From: QWQI01 sp964608915
GTDB taxonomy: Bacteria; Planctomycetota; Planctomycetia; Isosphaerales; Isosphaeraceae
Direction of reading: 5' to 3'
DNA: 64,000 nucleotides
Assembly: GCA_964608915.1 (NCBI GenBank)
Contig: CAZSQA010000032.1
Span: 1 to 64,000 of the forward strand
The notes beneath the pieces are model-generated. The model had not been told where the DNA came from. It searched no databases and worked only from the letters and a program-made list of their open reading frames with translations. Of this stretch, positions 50,517-59,968 are shown piece by piece. Position 1 is the first letter of the stretch. The number at the start of each line of letters is the position of its first letter. Position numbers and translations under genes: made by a program.

Positions 50517-53240
50517 TCAGCGACCGTCATCAATGGTTCGGGCTGCTACAGCCGCGCCAGGGTCGGATTTTGACGCCGCGGGCCCCAGTGCTCCCGCCAC
50601 GGCCGATCGGACGACCAGCTTCCGCAAGTCATAGCCCGAATCGGCATAACCCTTGCGAAGCGTCTCGGGCATACGCTGACCGTAGGCCAGAATCGGTTGT
50701 TTGACGGTGTGATGGAACACCTGCTGCACCATCGAATAATCGGTCTCTTCCGACTTCGTCACGAAATCGGCAAGGCCGCGAGCCCCTTCGAAGTGCACGG
50801 TCGAGCCGTCGCGGGCGACATATTCGGCTGAGTCGTCGACTTTCTTGCCCTTCTCATCACTGCGGAACCTGCCGATCGCGTCGAATTTCTCCAGTGAAAA
50901 GCCCAGCGGGTTGATCGTCGCATGGCACGAAACGCAGGCCGAGGGGCTCGTCTGCAGGGCGATACGCTCGCGTGTCGTCAGGTTCGGGTGCAGATCGGGC
51001 GCAATCGGTGCCACCGCGATCGGCGGCGGTTTGATCGCCCGGCCCAGAATGTGCCGCGACACGAAGACGCCCCGGTGAATCGGCGATGTCGTCTGGGCAT
51101 AGGCCAGATGCGCCAGCATGTAGGGGTGCGTGACCACGCCCGCCCGGCCCGATTTGTCCTCGGCACTGACTTTGCGGAACCCGGCGTCCGCCGGCAGGCC
51201 CAGGTCATAGATCCTGCTGAGCCGACCGTTGGCGTACCACTCGGTGCCCGACAGGAGTTTGCGGATATCGAGATTCTCCGACGCCAGGAATTCGTCGATC
51301 GTCATTTCCATCGAAGTTCGCAGGTCGGCGATCACCTCCGGAGTGAATTCCGGATAGACCTTCGCGTCTTTCGAGAGATCCGGCGAACCTTCCAGACGCA
51401 TCCAGCCCAGCAGAAACTCGCGGATCTTGCGTGTCGCCTTCGGGTCTCGCACCATCCGTTCGGCCTGAGCCTGAATCTGCTCAGGGGTCTTCAGCCGGTC
51501 GCTCGCAGCAGCTTCTGTCAGGGCCTTGTCCGGAATCGAATCCCAGATGGCATATGAGAGCCGAGAGGCCGCGTCAAAGGCATCGGCTTTCTCGCCATGC
51601 GATTCCGGATAGAGGAACCGGGGGCTCTTGAGCGCCAGCAAAATGACGCGGCGCAGAGCCTGTTCGGCATCGGGATTGTTCTCGAACTGCTTGTCGACAT
51701 AGTTCTTGCGCTGACCTTCCGTCAACGGCCGACGGAACGCACGTTCCACGAAATTTGCGGCGAAGGTCTTGATCTTCGTGGCCTTTTCGGGATCTTCACC
51801 ACGCTTGATTCCGGCCAGTTCCTGAAGATTCTTGAGCACATGGTTGGCCGTTTCGATCGCGGCATCGGTCGTGGCCGATTCCCAGGCCTTCGATACGGAG
51901 CTGCCCCGTTCATAGCCGTAGCTGCGGTCATCGGGCGGAAACGGGGTCTCGGGCACGAATCGCATCGGGCTCCAGGTCGGCGTCAGATGCCGGGCCGAGA
52001 TCGTTTCGTCGATCACCATGCCCGGACGCCGCCACGCCAGCTGGATCGAGGCCGTCGGCTCGCGGAACTTGAACATCTCCAGACGGATCAGATACGTCCG
52101 GCCGCCGAGGAGCTTGATCTTTTGACGGAACTCTTTATCGTTACCTGACTTGACCCATGCATCGATGAGCGGTTCGCGATTGTCGTCCACCCAGATGCGA
52201 AAAGCGTTCTCAGTCCGCACGACGAACTCGTAGTCGCCCGAGTCGGGTGCCAGCACCGACCCCTGCCAGCGGGCCGAAAACTGCTTGGCTTCTTCGTCCT
52301 TCTTCTTCTGCTCCTCTCGCTGTTTTCGCTCCTGCTCCTGCCGCTTTTTCCGCTCTTCTTCCAGCCGCTTCTTCTCTTCGGCTTTTTTGGCCTCTTCGGC
52401 TTTCTTCGCTTCTTCGGCCTTCTTCGCATCGTCGCCGGCCGGGGCGGGTTTCACGTCGGCGGGTTTCGGTTCCGGCTTCTTTTCGGCAGCCGATTTGTCG
52501 GCTGGTGCTTCCGCCTTTTTTTCCTGAGTGAGCAGGGCAAGATCCGGCCCGAACGAGGCCTTCGGTTTGGCTTCGGGTTTCGCTTCAGGTTTCTTTTCGT
52601 CAGGTTTCTTTTCGTCAGGTTTCGCGGATTCGTTCTGCTTCGGCGGTTCGACGGCAGGCTTCGCGGGCGGTTCGTTGGGCCTGGAAGCTCCGAAATCGAA
52701 CGCCACGGAGGCGTCGATCCGGTCCAGAATCCGGTCCTCGTTGCGGAACCGCCGGCCGGTGAAATACTCGCCTCTGAGCCCCTTGAATTCCGGCGTCTGA
52801 GGCGAAGGCCGGAAGCTTCCGACCAGGTCCGAAACGCTGTTACGGTACTGGCCGACCGTCAGCCGCACCAGTTCCACGCGGGGCGGCCGGTTGCGGGCCT
52901 GGGCCGTCGGCGAATAGAAGGATTCATGTATGAATTCGGCAACTTTGCGGGCATCTTCGCCGACGACAAGATCCGGATCCTCTTCCGGCATCGTCTCGTC
53001 GATGTATTTCGCTAACTGGCCGATCGAAAGATCGCCGAGCAGCGGCTTTTTGTACTTCTTCGAGCCTTCGCCCTTCTCGCCGTGACAACTGGCGCAGTGC
53101 TTTCGATAAATCGCGCCGCCCGCCGCCAGAGCGGTCTCGGGAGCTTTGTCGCCCTGCTGAGCATTCGCCGCAGCGGGCAGGACCTGCAAAAGCGCCGCGA
53201 TCAGGATCGACAGCCGCAGTTCGAATCGATTCGGAAGCAT
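50517..53240 (-). CDS. Planctomycete multidomain cytochrome c (DUF1587/1592/1588/1585) with interrupted PA14
   Basis: A 907-residue exported protein. The signal peptide is at about 1-28. A c-type haem site C49-x2-C52-H53 (HCASCHG) begins the PSCyt domain, then a DUF1587-like segment. A PA14-like domain starts GLRGEYFTGRRFRNEDRI and resumes FSARWQGSVLAPDSGDYEFVV, but about 135 residues (about 183-317) of Pro/Lys/Glu/Ala-rich sequence and a charged coiled coil split it. The C-terminal half holds DUF1595, DUF1592 (WMRLEGSPDLSKDAKVYPEF), DUF1588 (HPYMLAHLAYAQTTSPIHRG, CVSCHATINPLGFSLEKFD) and DUF1585. A second CxxCH is in that CVSCHATI segment. ATG 53240 is the Met before the signal peptide. The DUF1552 gene follows. 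Confidence 0.94.
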   Translation of the reverse strand: MLPNRFELRLSILIAALLQVLPAAANAQQGDKAPETALAAGGAIYRKHCASCHGEKGEGSKKYKKPLLGDLSIGQLAKYIDETMPEEDPDLVVGEDARKVAEFIHESFYSPTAQARNRPPRVELVRLTVGQYRNSVSDLVGSFRPSPQTPEFKGLRGEYFTGRRFRNEDRILDRIDASVAFDFGASRPNEPPAKPAVEPPKQNESAKPDEKKPDEKKPEAKPEAKPKASFGPDLALLTQEKKAEAPADKSAAEKKPEPKPADVKPAPAGDDAKKAEEAKKAEEAKKAEEKKRLEEERKKRQEQERKQREEQKKKDEEAKQFSARWQGSVLAPDSGDYEFVVRTENAFRIWVDDNREPLIDAWVKSGNDKEFRQKIKLLGGRTYLIRLEMFKFREPTASIQLAWRRPGMVIDETISARHLTPTWSPMRFVPETPFPPDDRSYGYERGSSVSKAWESATTDAAIETANHVLKNLQELAGIKRGEDPEKATKIKTFAANFVERAFRRPLTEGQRKNYVDKQFENNPDAEQALRRVILLALKSPRFLYPESHGEKADAFDAASRLSYAIWDSIPDKALTEAAASDRLKTPEQIQAQAERMVRDPKATRKIREFLLGWMRLEGSPDLSKDAKVYPEFTPEVIADLRTSMEMTIDEFLASENLDIRKLLSGTEWYANGRLSRIYDLGLPADAGFRKVSAEDKSGRAGVVTHPYMLAHLAYAQTTSPIHRGVFVSRHILGRAIKPPPIAVAPIAPDLHPNLTTRERIALQTSPSACVSCHATINPLGFSLEKFDAIGRFRSDEKGKKVDDSAEYVARDGSTVHFEGARGLADFVTKSEETDYSMVQQVFHHTVKQPILAYGQRMPETLRKGYADSGYDLRKLVVRSAVAGALGPAASKSDPGAAVAARTIDDGR

Positions 53241-53396
53241 AGCGACGAACCCCAAAGGGCGGAAAGCAGGCGGGAAGTCTTGGAATTCTGGTATTTTATG
53301 CCAGAATCGTTCGCGGATCAAGCGAATGAAAACCATAATGCGATATCTCGATCCATAATTCTTGAGTGTATGTGGCTTCGGATTATCCCGTTCGAT

Positions 53397-54887
53397 TCAC
53401 ATGGCGGATTCGCCCTTGGTGCCGGCCGTTTCGCCGCGCAGGCCCCAGCCAATTCCCAGAGCGATCAAACCTAATATGGGCAGGAGACTTACGATCTGGA
53501 ACGCGACTGCGAAGCTGCCTGACTGATCCTTGATCCGCCCGGCCGCCGGCAGAAAACTCCCGGCGAACAGATTGCCCAGACCGCCCAGAATTCCGACGAT
53601 CAAGCCGGTATGCCGGGTTGAGACTTCCTGACAGAAGGCGAAGTAATTGGCCATATAGCTGGCCGCGCCCATCGCCATGACGCACAGGAGCAGGAGCACG
53701 GCGAAATCGCTGGAAACGAATCCCAGATAAGTGGTTCCGACCGGAATGAACCCGACGAGTGAGCCTGATGTGACCAGCACGATGCAGCCGGCCATGACGA
53801 TCCAGCGTGCCGATGCGGCCGACCTGCCCGTACGGCGTGCCAGGGCCCGGGAAAGCCAGCCCCCGCCAAGGTTTCCGGCATCTGCCGCCAGAAACGGCAG
53901 GGCCGTGAGCAGGCCGCTGGAAAGGTAGCTGAGGTTCCGGTCCTGGCGCAGGTAGCCGGGAATCCAGTTCACGAGGAAGTGCCAGCAGACGTTGATCGTG
54001 ATCGAAACGACGACCAGGATCCAGAATTTCCGCATCCGGACGACCTCAGCCAGCCGGTCGAACGCACCTGTCGCACCCTCAGCCGGCTTGATCGCCATTG
54101 CCGTCGCCAGGATCGACGCGAACAGAACGAACGCCGAGAACGACCATCGCCAGGACCCCCACTTCGCGGGCGAGAACAAGGCGACGGCCAGCGTCAGCAG
54201 GACGGGCACGATCATGGCCTTGATCGGGTTCGTCGAAGGCCCCGCCGAGCCGGTTGACGACGGATCGGCCTGAGGCTCGTGATTGGGCAGATCGGCCAGA
54301 GGCGGAACGACCATGCGCCAGAGGAGGATCCAGAGAAAACCGAGTGCACCAAGGATCAGAAATGCCGTGCGCCAGCCGAATTGGGCGGCGAGAGCGGGCA
54401 CGACGAACGGCGTGACGACTGCCCCGACGGCGGCGCCGGAATTGAAAATGCCGTTACCCAGGCTGCGGTCGGACGGAGGCAGGATGCGCGACGTCATCTT
54501 GAGCGCGCAGGGCCAGTTGAACGATTCGCCCATGCCCAGAAGCACCCGCATGGCGATCAGAACGCCCAGGGTCGGCGAGATGGCGGAGGCCATCGCCGCG
54601 AGGCTCCACCAGGCGACGGCCATGATGTAAAGCTTGCGGACATCCATGCGGTCGGCCATCAGCCCGGCAGGAATCTGGGCCAGGGCATAAGTGATGTAGA
54701 AGGCCGCACCGATCCAGCCGAACTGTTCGTTGTCGAGCCCGAATTCCTCGCGGATCGGTTTCTCCACGAGGGCCATCGATTGCCGGTCCATGTAGTTCAG
54801 GGCCGTCGCCCCGAACATCAGCCAGCAGACCAGCCATGGCCAGCGAGAGCTTTTCGTCGGCAGCGGCGATTCTACAGGCTGGGACAT
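53397..54887 (-). CDS. MFS transporter, ACS (anion:cation symporter)-like
   Basis: A 496-residue inner-membrane transporter with 12 helices. Start 54887 (MSQPVESPLPTKSSRWPW) precedes helix 1. The ACS-type signature is visible: ALNYMDRQSMALVEKPIREEF, GAAFYITYALAQIPAGLMADRMDVRK and RVLLGMGESFNWPCALKM. It resembles ExuT-like hexuronate and related sugar-acid transporters. The loop between helices 6 and 7 is about 70 residues (PNHEPQADPSSTG...) and includes an extra hydrophobic stretch. The substrate is unknown. It lies downstream of the cytochrome gene on the same strand but across a 156-base gap. Confidence 0.92.
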   Translation of the reverse strand: MSQPVESPLPTKSSRWPWLVCWLMFGATALNYMDRQSMALVEKPIREEFGLDNEQFGWIGAAFYITYALAQIPAGLMADRMDVRKLYIMAVAWWSLAAMASAISPTLGVLIAMRVLLGMGESFNWPCALKMTSRILPPSDRSLGNGIFNSGAAVGAVVTPFVVPALAAQFGWRTAFLILGALGFLWILLWRMVVPPLADLPNHEPQADPSSTGSAGPSTNPIKAMIVPVLLTLAVALFSPAKWGSWRWSFSAFVLFASILATAMAIKPAEGATGAFDRLAEVVRMRKFWILVVVSITINVCWHFLVNWIPGYLRQDRNLSYLSSGLLTALPFLAADAGNLGGGWLSRALARRTGRSAASARWIVMAGCIVLVTSGSLVGFIPVGTTYLGFVSSDFAVLLLLCVMAMGAASYMANYFAFCQEVSTRHTGLIVGILGGLGNLFAGSFLPAAGRIKDQSGSFAVAFQIVSLLPILGLIALGIGWGLRGETAGTKGESAM

Positions 54888-55136
54888 CGTCGGGGTTCCG
54901 GAGTGGTCAGGGCGAATCGGCAGGCAGGGCAGAAACACAGGATGAAGGTGCCGGAGGCCGATGTCAACCGGAAAGCCGAAGGGAATCGGGCTCGCAGCCG
55001 GCAAGTTCGATCGCCGGAGTTCGCGGGGACCGGTTCGCCGCGGACCGGGGCGATCGGCGAATTTCCGGACGATGCCCGTGCAGGAACTGATATAGTGATT
55101 TATCCGAATTCGTATTCCTGAAAGTGCCGCTGCCAA

Positions 55137-55784
55137 ATGCCTTCCCTGCCGAGATTGACCGAAATGGCCCACTGGCTGGTCACGAAATGGCTGCGGCCAG
55201 GTGACCTGGCGATCGACGCCACTGCCGGCAATGGCCATGACACGGCCTTTCTGGCTCGGCTGACCGGCCCAGGCGGGTCGGTGCTGGCGCTGGATATCGA
55301 GCCGGCCGCTCTCGAGGCTACGGCGCTCAGGCTGGCGGACGAGCCGGAACCGGCCGAACACGTGCGACTTGTGCTCGGAGACCACGCCCGGCTCGAGAGT
55401 TTCGTGCCGCCCGAGTGGTTCGGCCATGTGCGGGTCATCATGTTCAATCTCGGCTATCGGCCACATTCGAACTGGCCGATCAAGACCCGGCTCGTTTCGA
55501 CCCTAAGCGCGCTGGGGCATAGCCTTTCGCTTCTGGCTGAAGGCGGATTGCTGACGATCGTGATGTACCCCGGGCATGAGGGCGGCGAGTCCGAAACGTC
55601 GGCGATCCTCGAATGGACATCGGTTCTGGACGACACCCTCTGGCACGTCGCGCGATACGACCTGCCGAACATTCGCTCTCGACCGCCGATTCTGCTGGCC
55701 GTGCATAAGCGGCACAGGAAGGACACAGCCGGTCCGGATACCGATGCCGTGATCGAGTGCGAAGACGTGCGGGCGGCTGTCTGA
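55137..55784 (+). CDS. mnmM: YtqB/MnmM-family SAM-dependent methyltransferase
   Basis: A 215-residue class I methyltransferase. The SAM site is AIDATAGNGHDTAFLARL, with VLALDIEP at the next strand. The family-specific motifs are VIMFNLGYRPH and VMYPGHEGGESE, which place it in the YtqB group; members are now known as MnmM, the methyltransferase that completes mnm5(s2)U at the wobble position of tRNA. The assignment to this reaction is by family only. ATG 55137 is used; Met9 (55161) is an alternative. It is divergent from the MFS gene. Confidence 0.88.
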   Translation: MPSLPRLTEMAHWLVTKWLRPGDLAIDATAGNGHDTAFLARLTGPGGSVLALDIEPAALEATALRLADEPEPAEHVRLVLGDHARLESFVPPEWFGHVRVIMFNLGYRPHSNWPIKTRLVSTLSALGHSLSLLAEGGLLTIVMYPGHEGGESETSAILEWTSVLDDTLWHVARYDLPNIRSRPPILLAVHKRHRKDTAGPDTDAVIECEDVRAAV

Positions 55785-55919
55785 CACGACCGGCGTTCGA
55801 CGCGAACCCGTTGCGGTTCGTGAACTCCCGGACGAATGGACTGGACCGATCGGTCGATCCGGATTACAAGAGACGGGGTTGACCCGTGATCCTCGTTCAC
55901 CGGCAGGGAGGCCGAAGAG

Positions 55920-56198
55920 GTGAGGAAATCGACAACGCGGCATGACACTCCGCGCATTTTCCTGTCGTTCGCTTTGGCGATGGCTGTCTCGAGCGGCTGC
56001 CGCCAGATGCCGGTCGCGGATTACGACAAGCCGGAAGGCGCGGACGAAACGTTCGTGGCCGAAAAAACGGACGACACCGTGCCGATCGAAAAGGAGCTGG
56101 CTGCCCCCAAGGGCTTCTTCAGCCGCAAGGGAGGCCCGACGGCCGCGTGGTCCAGAGAGGCGCGCGACATCGAACGCTCTCTCGGCGTAGGGCGTTGA
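55920..56198 (+). CDS. Small lipoprotein, unknown function
   Basis: A 92-residue predicted lipoprotein starting at a GTG (55920) with AGGGAGG 8 bases upstream. The N-terminus has an Arg-rich start, a hydrophobic stretch (FLSFALAMAVSSG) and a lipobox-type cysteine (C27). The mature part is charged and short (YDKPEGADETFVAEKTDDT, then GFFSRKGG and REARDIERSLGVG) and may be disordered. The ORF one frame over, starting at 55942, has no support. Not a recognised family; similar small lipoproteins are common in planctomycetes. Confidence 0.65.
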   Translation: MRKSTTRHDTPRIFLSFALAMAVSSGCRQMPVADYDKPEGADETFVAEKTDDTVPIEKELAAPKGFFSRKGGPTAAWSREARDIERSLGVGR

Positions 56199-56297
56199 CC
56201 GATTGCGTAAAAGAACGTAAACCGGCATCATTCTAAGTTCCGCGTTCGAAAGCCGCGGATCGGCAGGGTAATCCGCGAGCGGGTTCCTTCTAAGAAA

Positions 56298-58094
56298 TCA
56301 TGATTCCAGCTCTTCCCAGCGGGCGTAGCTTTCGGTCAACTTGACGCGGATCGACTCGGCCCGGGCGGCGGTTTCGCCGATTTCGGCCTTGTCACGTTTG
56401 TAGTACGACGGGTCGGACATGGTCGCTTCCAGCTCAGCCAGGTCGGATTCGAGCGTTTCGATCAGCCCCGGCAGGGCTTCCAGCTCACGCTGTTCCTTAT
56501 TGCTGAGCTTTCGCCTTTTGGGCGTCGTCTCTTGCGAAGCCGGCGATGCGATCGTGGCCGGTTTGTCGGTTCTGGCGGCTGATTTGAGCGTTTCCAGCGA
56601 TTTCGGCCGCTGGCGCAGATAGTCGGTGTAGCCGCCGTCGTATTCCTTGACGCGGCCGTCGTCTTCGATGACGAGCGTGCTGGTCGCGACTTCGTCGACG
56701 AAGGCGCGGTCGTGGCTGACGACGAGCACGGTTCCGCTGAAATCGACGATCAGCGATTCCAGAAGTTCGAGCGTTTCCAGGTCGAGGTCGTTGGTCGGTT
56801 CGTCCAGCACCAGCACGTTGGCGGGCTGGGTGAACAGCCGGGCCAGAAGCAGCCGCGAGCGTTCGCCGCCGGATAGGTATTTGACGAGGCTGCGGGCACG
56901 GTCGGGCGAAAACAGGAAGTCCTGCAGATAGCCGATGACGTGGCGTTCCTGGCCATTGACGCGGATCGCCTCGTAATCGCTCACGTTTTTCTGGACGGTC
57001 TTTTCGTCGTCCAGCATCTCCTTGACCTGATCGAAGTAGGCGATCTGGAGATTCGTGCCGTGGCGGATCGTGCCGCATTGCGGCGCCATGCGACCCAGCA
57101 GCAATTTCAGCAGTGTCGTCTTGCCCCGGCCGTTCGGGCCAATGATGGCGACCTTGTCGCCCCGGAAGATGGTCGTTTCGAGATCACGCACGATCGGCTT
57201 CGCAGGGTCGTAACCGAACGAAACGCCGCGGGCTTCGATCACCATCGCGCCCGATTTGTCGCCTTCCGAAATTTCGATCCGGGCGGTGCCCTGGCGTTCG
57301 CGCCGTTTGGCTCGTTCTTCGCGAAGCGACTTCAGGGCACGCACGCGGCCTTCGTTCCGCGTACGGCGGGCCTTGATCCCCTGGCGAATCCAGGCCTCTT
57401 CCTGTGCCAGTTTCTTGTCGAAAAGGGCCTGCTGACGCTCTTCGGCCGCCCACTGCTGCTCGCGGCGCACGAGGAACGTGCGGTAATCGCAATCCCACGA
57501 ATAGAGTTTGCCGCGGTCCAGTTCGACGATGCGCGAAGCCAGGCGTTCGAGAAAAGCCCGGTCGTGCGTGACGAACAGCACTGCTCCGCCATAACGGGTG
57601 AGGTAATCTTCGAGCTTGTCGATGGCGTCGATATCGAGGTGGTTGGTCGGTTCGTCCAGGAGCAGCAGGTCGGGCTCACCCACGAGCGAACGTGCCAGGA
57701 GCACCCGCCGTTTCATGCCCGATGACAGCGTTTCGAACAGAGTCGAACCGTCCAGATCGAGCCGGGAGAGGATCGTCGTCACGAGGTGTTCGATTTCGTG
57801 CGGCTCATGAATAGCGGGATCGCACCCCGTCGCGACGACATCGGCCACGGTGCCGGTGAGGCCTGGAGGCACATCCTGCGGCAGTTGTGCCACTTTGAGC
57901 CCCTGGGCACGGACGATTTCGCCCTCGTCAGGCTTCAGGCTGCCGTCGACGATTTTCAGCAGGGTCGATTTGCCTTCGCCGTTACGGCCCAGCAGACAGA
58001 CACGGTCGCCCCTGGCAATGGAAAAGTCGGCTTCGTCGAGCAATTTTGGCCCGCCGAACGTGTGAGAAACCGATTTGAGTGCGATCAGAGTCAT
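56298..58094 (-). CDS. uup: ABC-F ATPase, Uup type
   Basis: A 598-residue soluble ABC-F protein with two ATPase domains. The first has Walker A GRNGEGKST (about 36-44), a degenerate signature LSSGMKRRV and Walker B LLLLDEPTNHLD. The second has GPNGRGKTT, the full signature LSGGERSRL and VLVLDEPTNDLD. A charged linker (SLREERAKRRERQGT) and a C-terminal coiled coil (LPGLIETLESDLAELEATMS) match Uup. ABC-F proteins bind the ribosome E site and relieve stalls; Uup also affects precise excision of transposons in E. coli. ATG 58094 fits the family start. Confidence 0.95.
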   Translation of the reverse strand: MTLIALKSVSHTFGGPKLLDEADFSIARGDRVCLLGRNGEGKSTLLKIVDGSLKPDEGEIVRAQGLKVAQLPQDVPPGLTGTVADVVATGCDPAIHEPHEIEHLVTTILSRLDLDGSTLFETLSSGMKRRVLLARSLVGEPDLLLLDEPTNHLDIDAIDKLEDYLTRYGGAVLFVTHDRAFLERLASRIVELDRGKLYSWDCDYRTFLVRREQQWAAEERQQALFDKKLAQEEAWIRQGIKARRTRNEGRVRALKSLREERAKRRERQGTARIEISEGDKSGAMVIEARGVSFGYDPAKPIVRDLETTIFRGDKVAIIGPNGRGKTTLLKLLLGRMAPQCGTIRHGTNLQIAYFDQVKEMLDDEKTVQKNVSDYEAIRVNGQERHVIGYLQDFLFSPDRARSLVKYLSGGERSRLLLARLFTQPANVLVLDEPTNDLDLETLELLESLIVDFSGTVLVVSHDRAFVDEVATSTLVIEDDGRVKEYDGGYTDYLRQRPKSLETLKSAARTDKPATIASPASQETTPKRRKLSNKEQRELEALPGLIETLESDLAELEATMSDPSYYKRDKAEIGETAARAESIRVKLTESYARWEELES

Positions 58095-58317
58095 GTGCGC
58101 TTCGAAGCCATTCTGGAGGTCGTATCAGTGACAGGTCAGATTTTCGCCTTACCGGTACCGATTCGACAAGTGCGGAGGCTGTTCATGACGGGCCGCCGGC
58201 GCTTGCGGAACTTTGACCAGTGACAGGCCGCGCCGCGCGTGAGACTGTGGCGGTCGAACCGTATCGATCCGTTAATGGGGCGAGAGTCCGGAGTTCGAAA
58301 CCTGTCCGCGGTTCGCG

Positions 58318-59589
58318 TCATTTGCGGGTCGGCGGGTCGATCTCCGCTTGGTATTTGCGGCTTCGGGTCAGCCCTGCCTTTTCACGCCAGGATTTCGCCA
58401 GTTTTTTCGGATCCGGCCGTCTTGGAGCGCGATGGTCCTGTGCCTCCGGGGCCTGTGCGGCGGCCGCCGGCGCCTCATTTCGCAACAGCGACGCATCGTC
58501 TTTTATGACATCGGCTTGCGACGACCCTGAATCGTCCGTCGAATCCGTCGTGGAGACGCTCATGGCAATGGCTTCGTGAGGCTGGGAAAGGCTTGCGCCA
58601 GTGGGTTGCAGCGTCGGCTTCGCGGACCGGTGGTCGCGTAATACCCGGCATTTTTTCAGGGCCAAAAGCCGGCGTTCGATTTTGTCGGCCCGGTTTTCGG
58701 CCGTCGTGAGGTAGCGTCTGATCCGAAGGGTATTACGGACGTCGGACGCATCGCCGAGCGGATGGCCAGGCGTGATTTCGGTACATCGGGTGCGCTCGCG
58801 CTCGTAGATCGCCTGCGCGGTTTTGACGAGAATGCTCGCGTGTCCGAACTGTTCCTCCGCGAGGGTCTTCAAAAATTCGCGGGCTTTTTCCTGGGTCGGC
58901 GCGGCGATCAGAAAATTGTGGGCCCTGTCGAGGTCGTCGTCGAACGGGGCGAGATCGTCACGGCCATCGCGGCTGTCGCCGACCCAGCGTTCGATGGTGG
59001 CCCTCGGCTCAGGTTCGAGGGAGAGGAAGGCGCTCATGACCCGGCCCCTGGCGACATCGACCTGATCGACCCGCCAGTCGCTGCCGAGGGCCAGAATCAT
59101 GTCCCTGACCTGGCCATAGGTGATGCAAATGTCAAACTCGATAGAATCGACGATACATTTCCAGAGGTCTCTGAGAAAGATGGCCGAGTGCCAGGTCTGG
59201 CCGAAGACGCTCATCATGCCCTGGGGCGAAGCTCGCCAGGCTTTCAGGTCGGTTTCGAATCGTTGCGATTCGCCTCGGTCGAACAATTGAAAGGCATTGG
59301 TGCGCTGCCAGCGGAGCCGATCGTCCCAGGCGGCTTCGGATTCGAAAAGCCTGGCCTGGGCGATGGCGAGCCGTTCGACCAGTTGCAATTCCTCGGCCGA
59401 TTCCGGGCGATGAATTTCGACGAGTTCCTGGCGGATCTGCCGCACGCGCTGGGCCATTTCGTCAGAGACGTAACGTGTGGCCGTGAGACCGTGCCTCAGC
59501 GCGTTGGGCTTCACGGACAAGGCCGGTCGATCCTGCACGGATCGTTCGCATTCGAGCGTACTGAGTGTCATTTTCGGCATTCTCTTCAT
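58318..59589 (-). CDS. Hypothetical planctomycete protein with NALRHGL start
   Basis: A 423-residue soluble protein if started at ATG 59589; ATG 59580 is the other candidate, and neither has a strong ribosome site. The N-terminal KPNALRHGLTA block and the helical middle (AEELQLVERLAIAQARLFESE, WQRTNAFQLFDRGESQRFETDL) recur in planctomycete proteins of unknown function. The C-terminus is Ala/Pro/Arg-rich with a basic end (RPDPKKLAKSWREKAGLTRS). No enzymatic motif is visible. The long coding frame and codon use are convincing. Confidence 0.72.
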   Translation of the reverse strand: MKRMPKMTLSTLECERSVQDRPALSVKPNALRHGLTATRYVSDEMAQRVRQIRQELVEIHRPESAEELQLVERLAIAQARLFESEAAWDDRLRWQRTNAFQLFDRGESQRFETDLKAWRASPQGMMSVFGQTWHSAIFLRDLWKCIVDSIEFDICITYGQVRDMILALGSDWRVDQVDVARGRVMSAFLSLEPEPRATIERWVGDSRDGRDDLAPFDDDLDRAHNFLIAAPTQEKAREFLKTLAEEQFGHASILVKTAQAIYERERTRCTEITPGHPLGDASDVRNTLRIRRYLTTAENRADKIERRLLALKKCRVLRDHRSAKPTLQPTGASLSQPHEAIAMSVSTTDSTDDSGSSQADVIKDDASLLRNEAPAAAAQAPEAQDHRAPRRPDPKKLAKSWREKAGLTRSRKYQAEIDPPTRK

Positions 59590-59968
59590 CAAAAAGTCCG
59601 GATGGCCTGCATCATCGAAACGGAATTCTTCGAACGATCGGGGCAAGGGGCGGCATCGTCTCTATCCGGAAACGGGCGCGTCACGAATCGGCGAAATGCG
59701 GCGACGATTCGAAATGCGTGAGGATCGTCACGGACTTTCCGATCGGCGAAGCTGTCATGGGAATATCGATCAGTCGCCGATTCTGGGGCATCGCGATATG
59801 TCAGCGTTTCCGAAACGATCCGGCTTTTCATACGTCCGATACAATCCGAAACTGTCGTCTCACGATTTCGTCCTTTATATAAGGATCATCACGATGTGGG
59901 CGGGGCCGGGTGTCCGATAACCGAGCCGGCCGCTCAATGCCGTAACCTCAAATCTCCCGGGCCCCGCG
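59590..59968. other. Intergenic region between divergent genes
   Basis: About 380 bases with promoters for both directions. ORFs in it have no domain or ribosome site. No RNA gene or repeat is recognised. Confidence 0.45.

Noticed and set aside
54279..55121. 280-residue plus-strand ORF
   Set aside because: Antisense to the N-terminal half of the MFS transporter gene; no domain seen.
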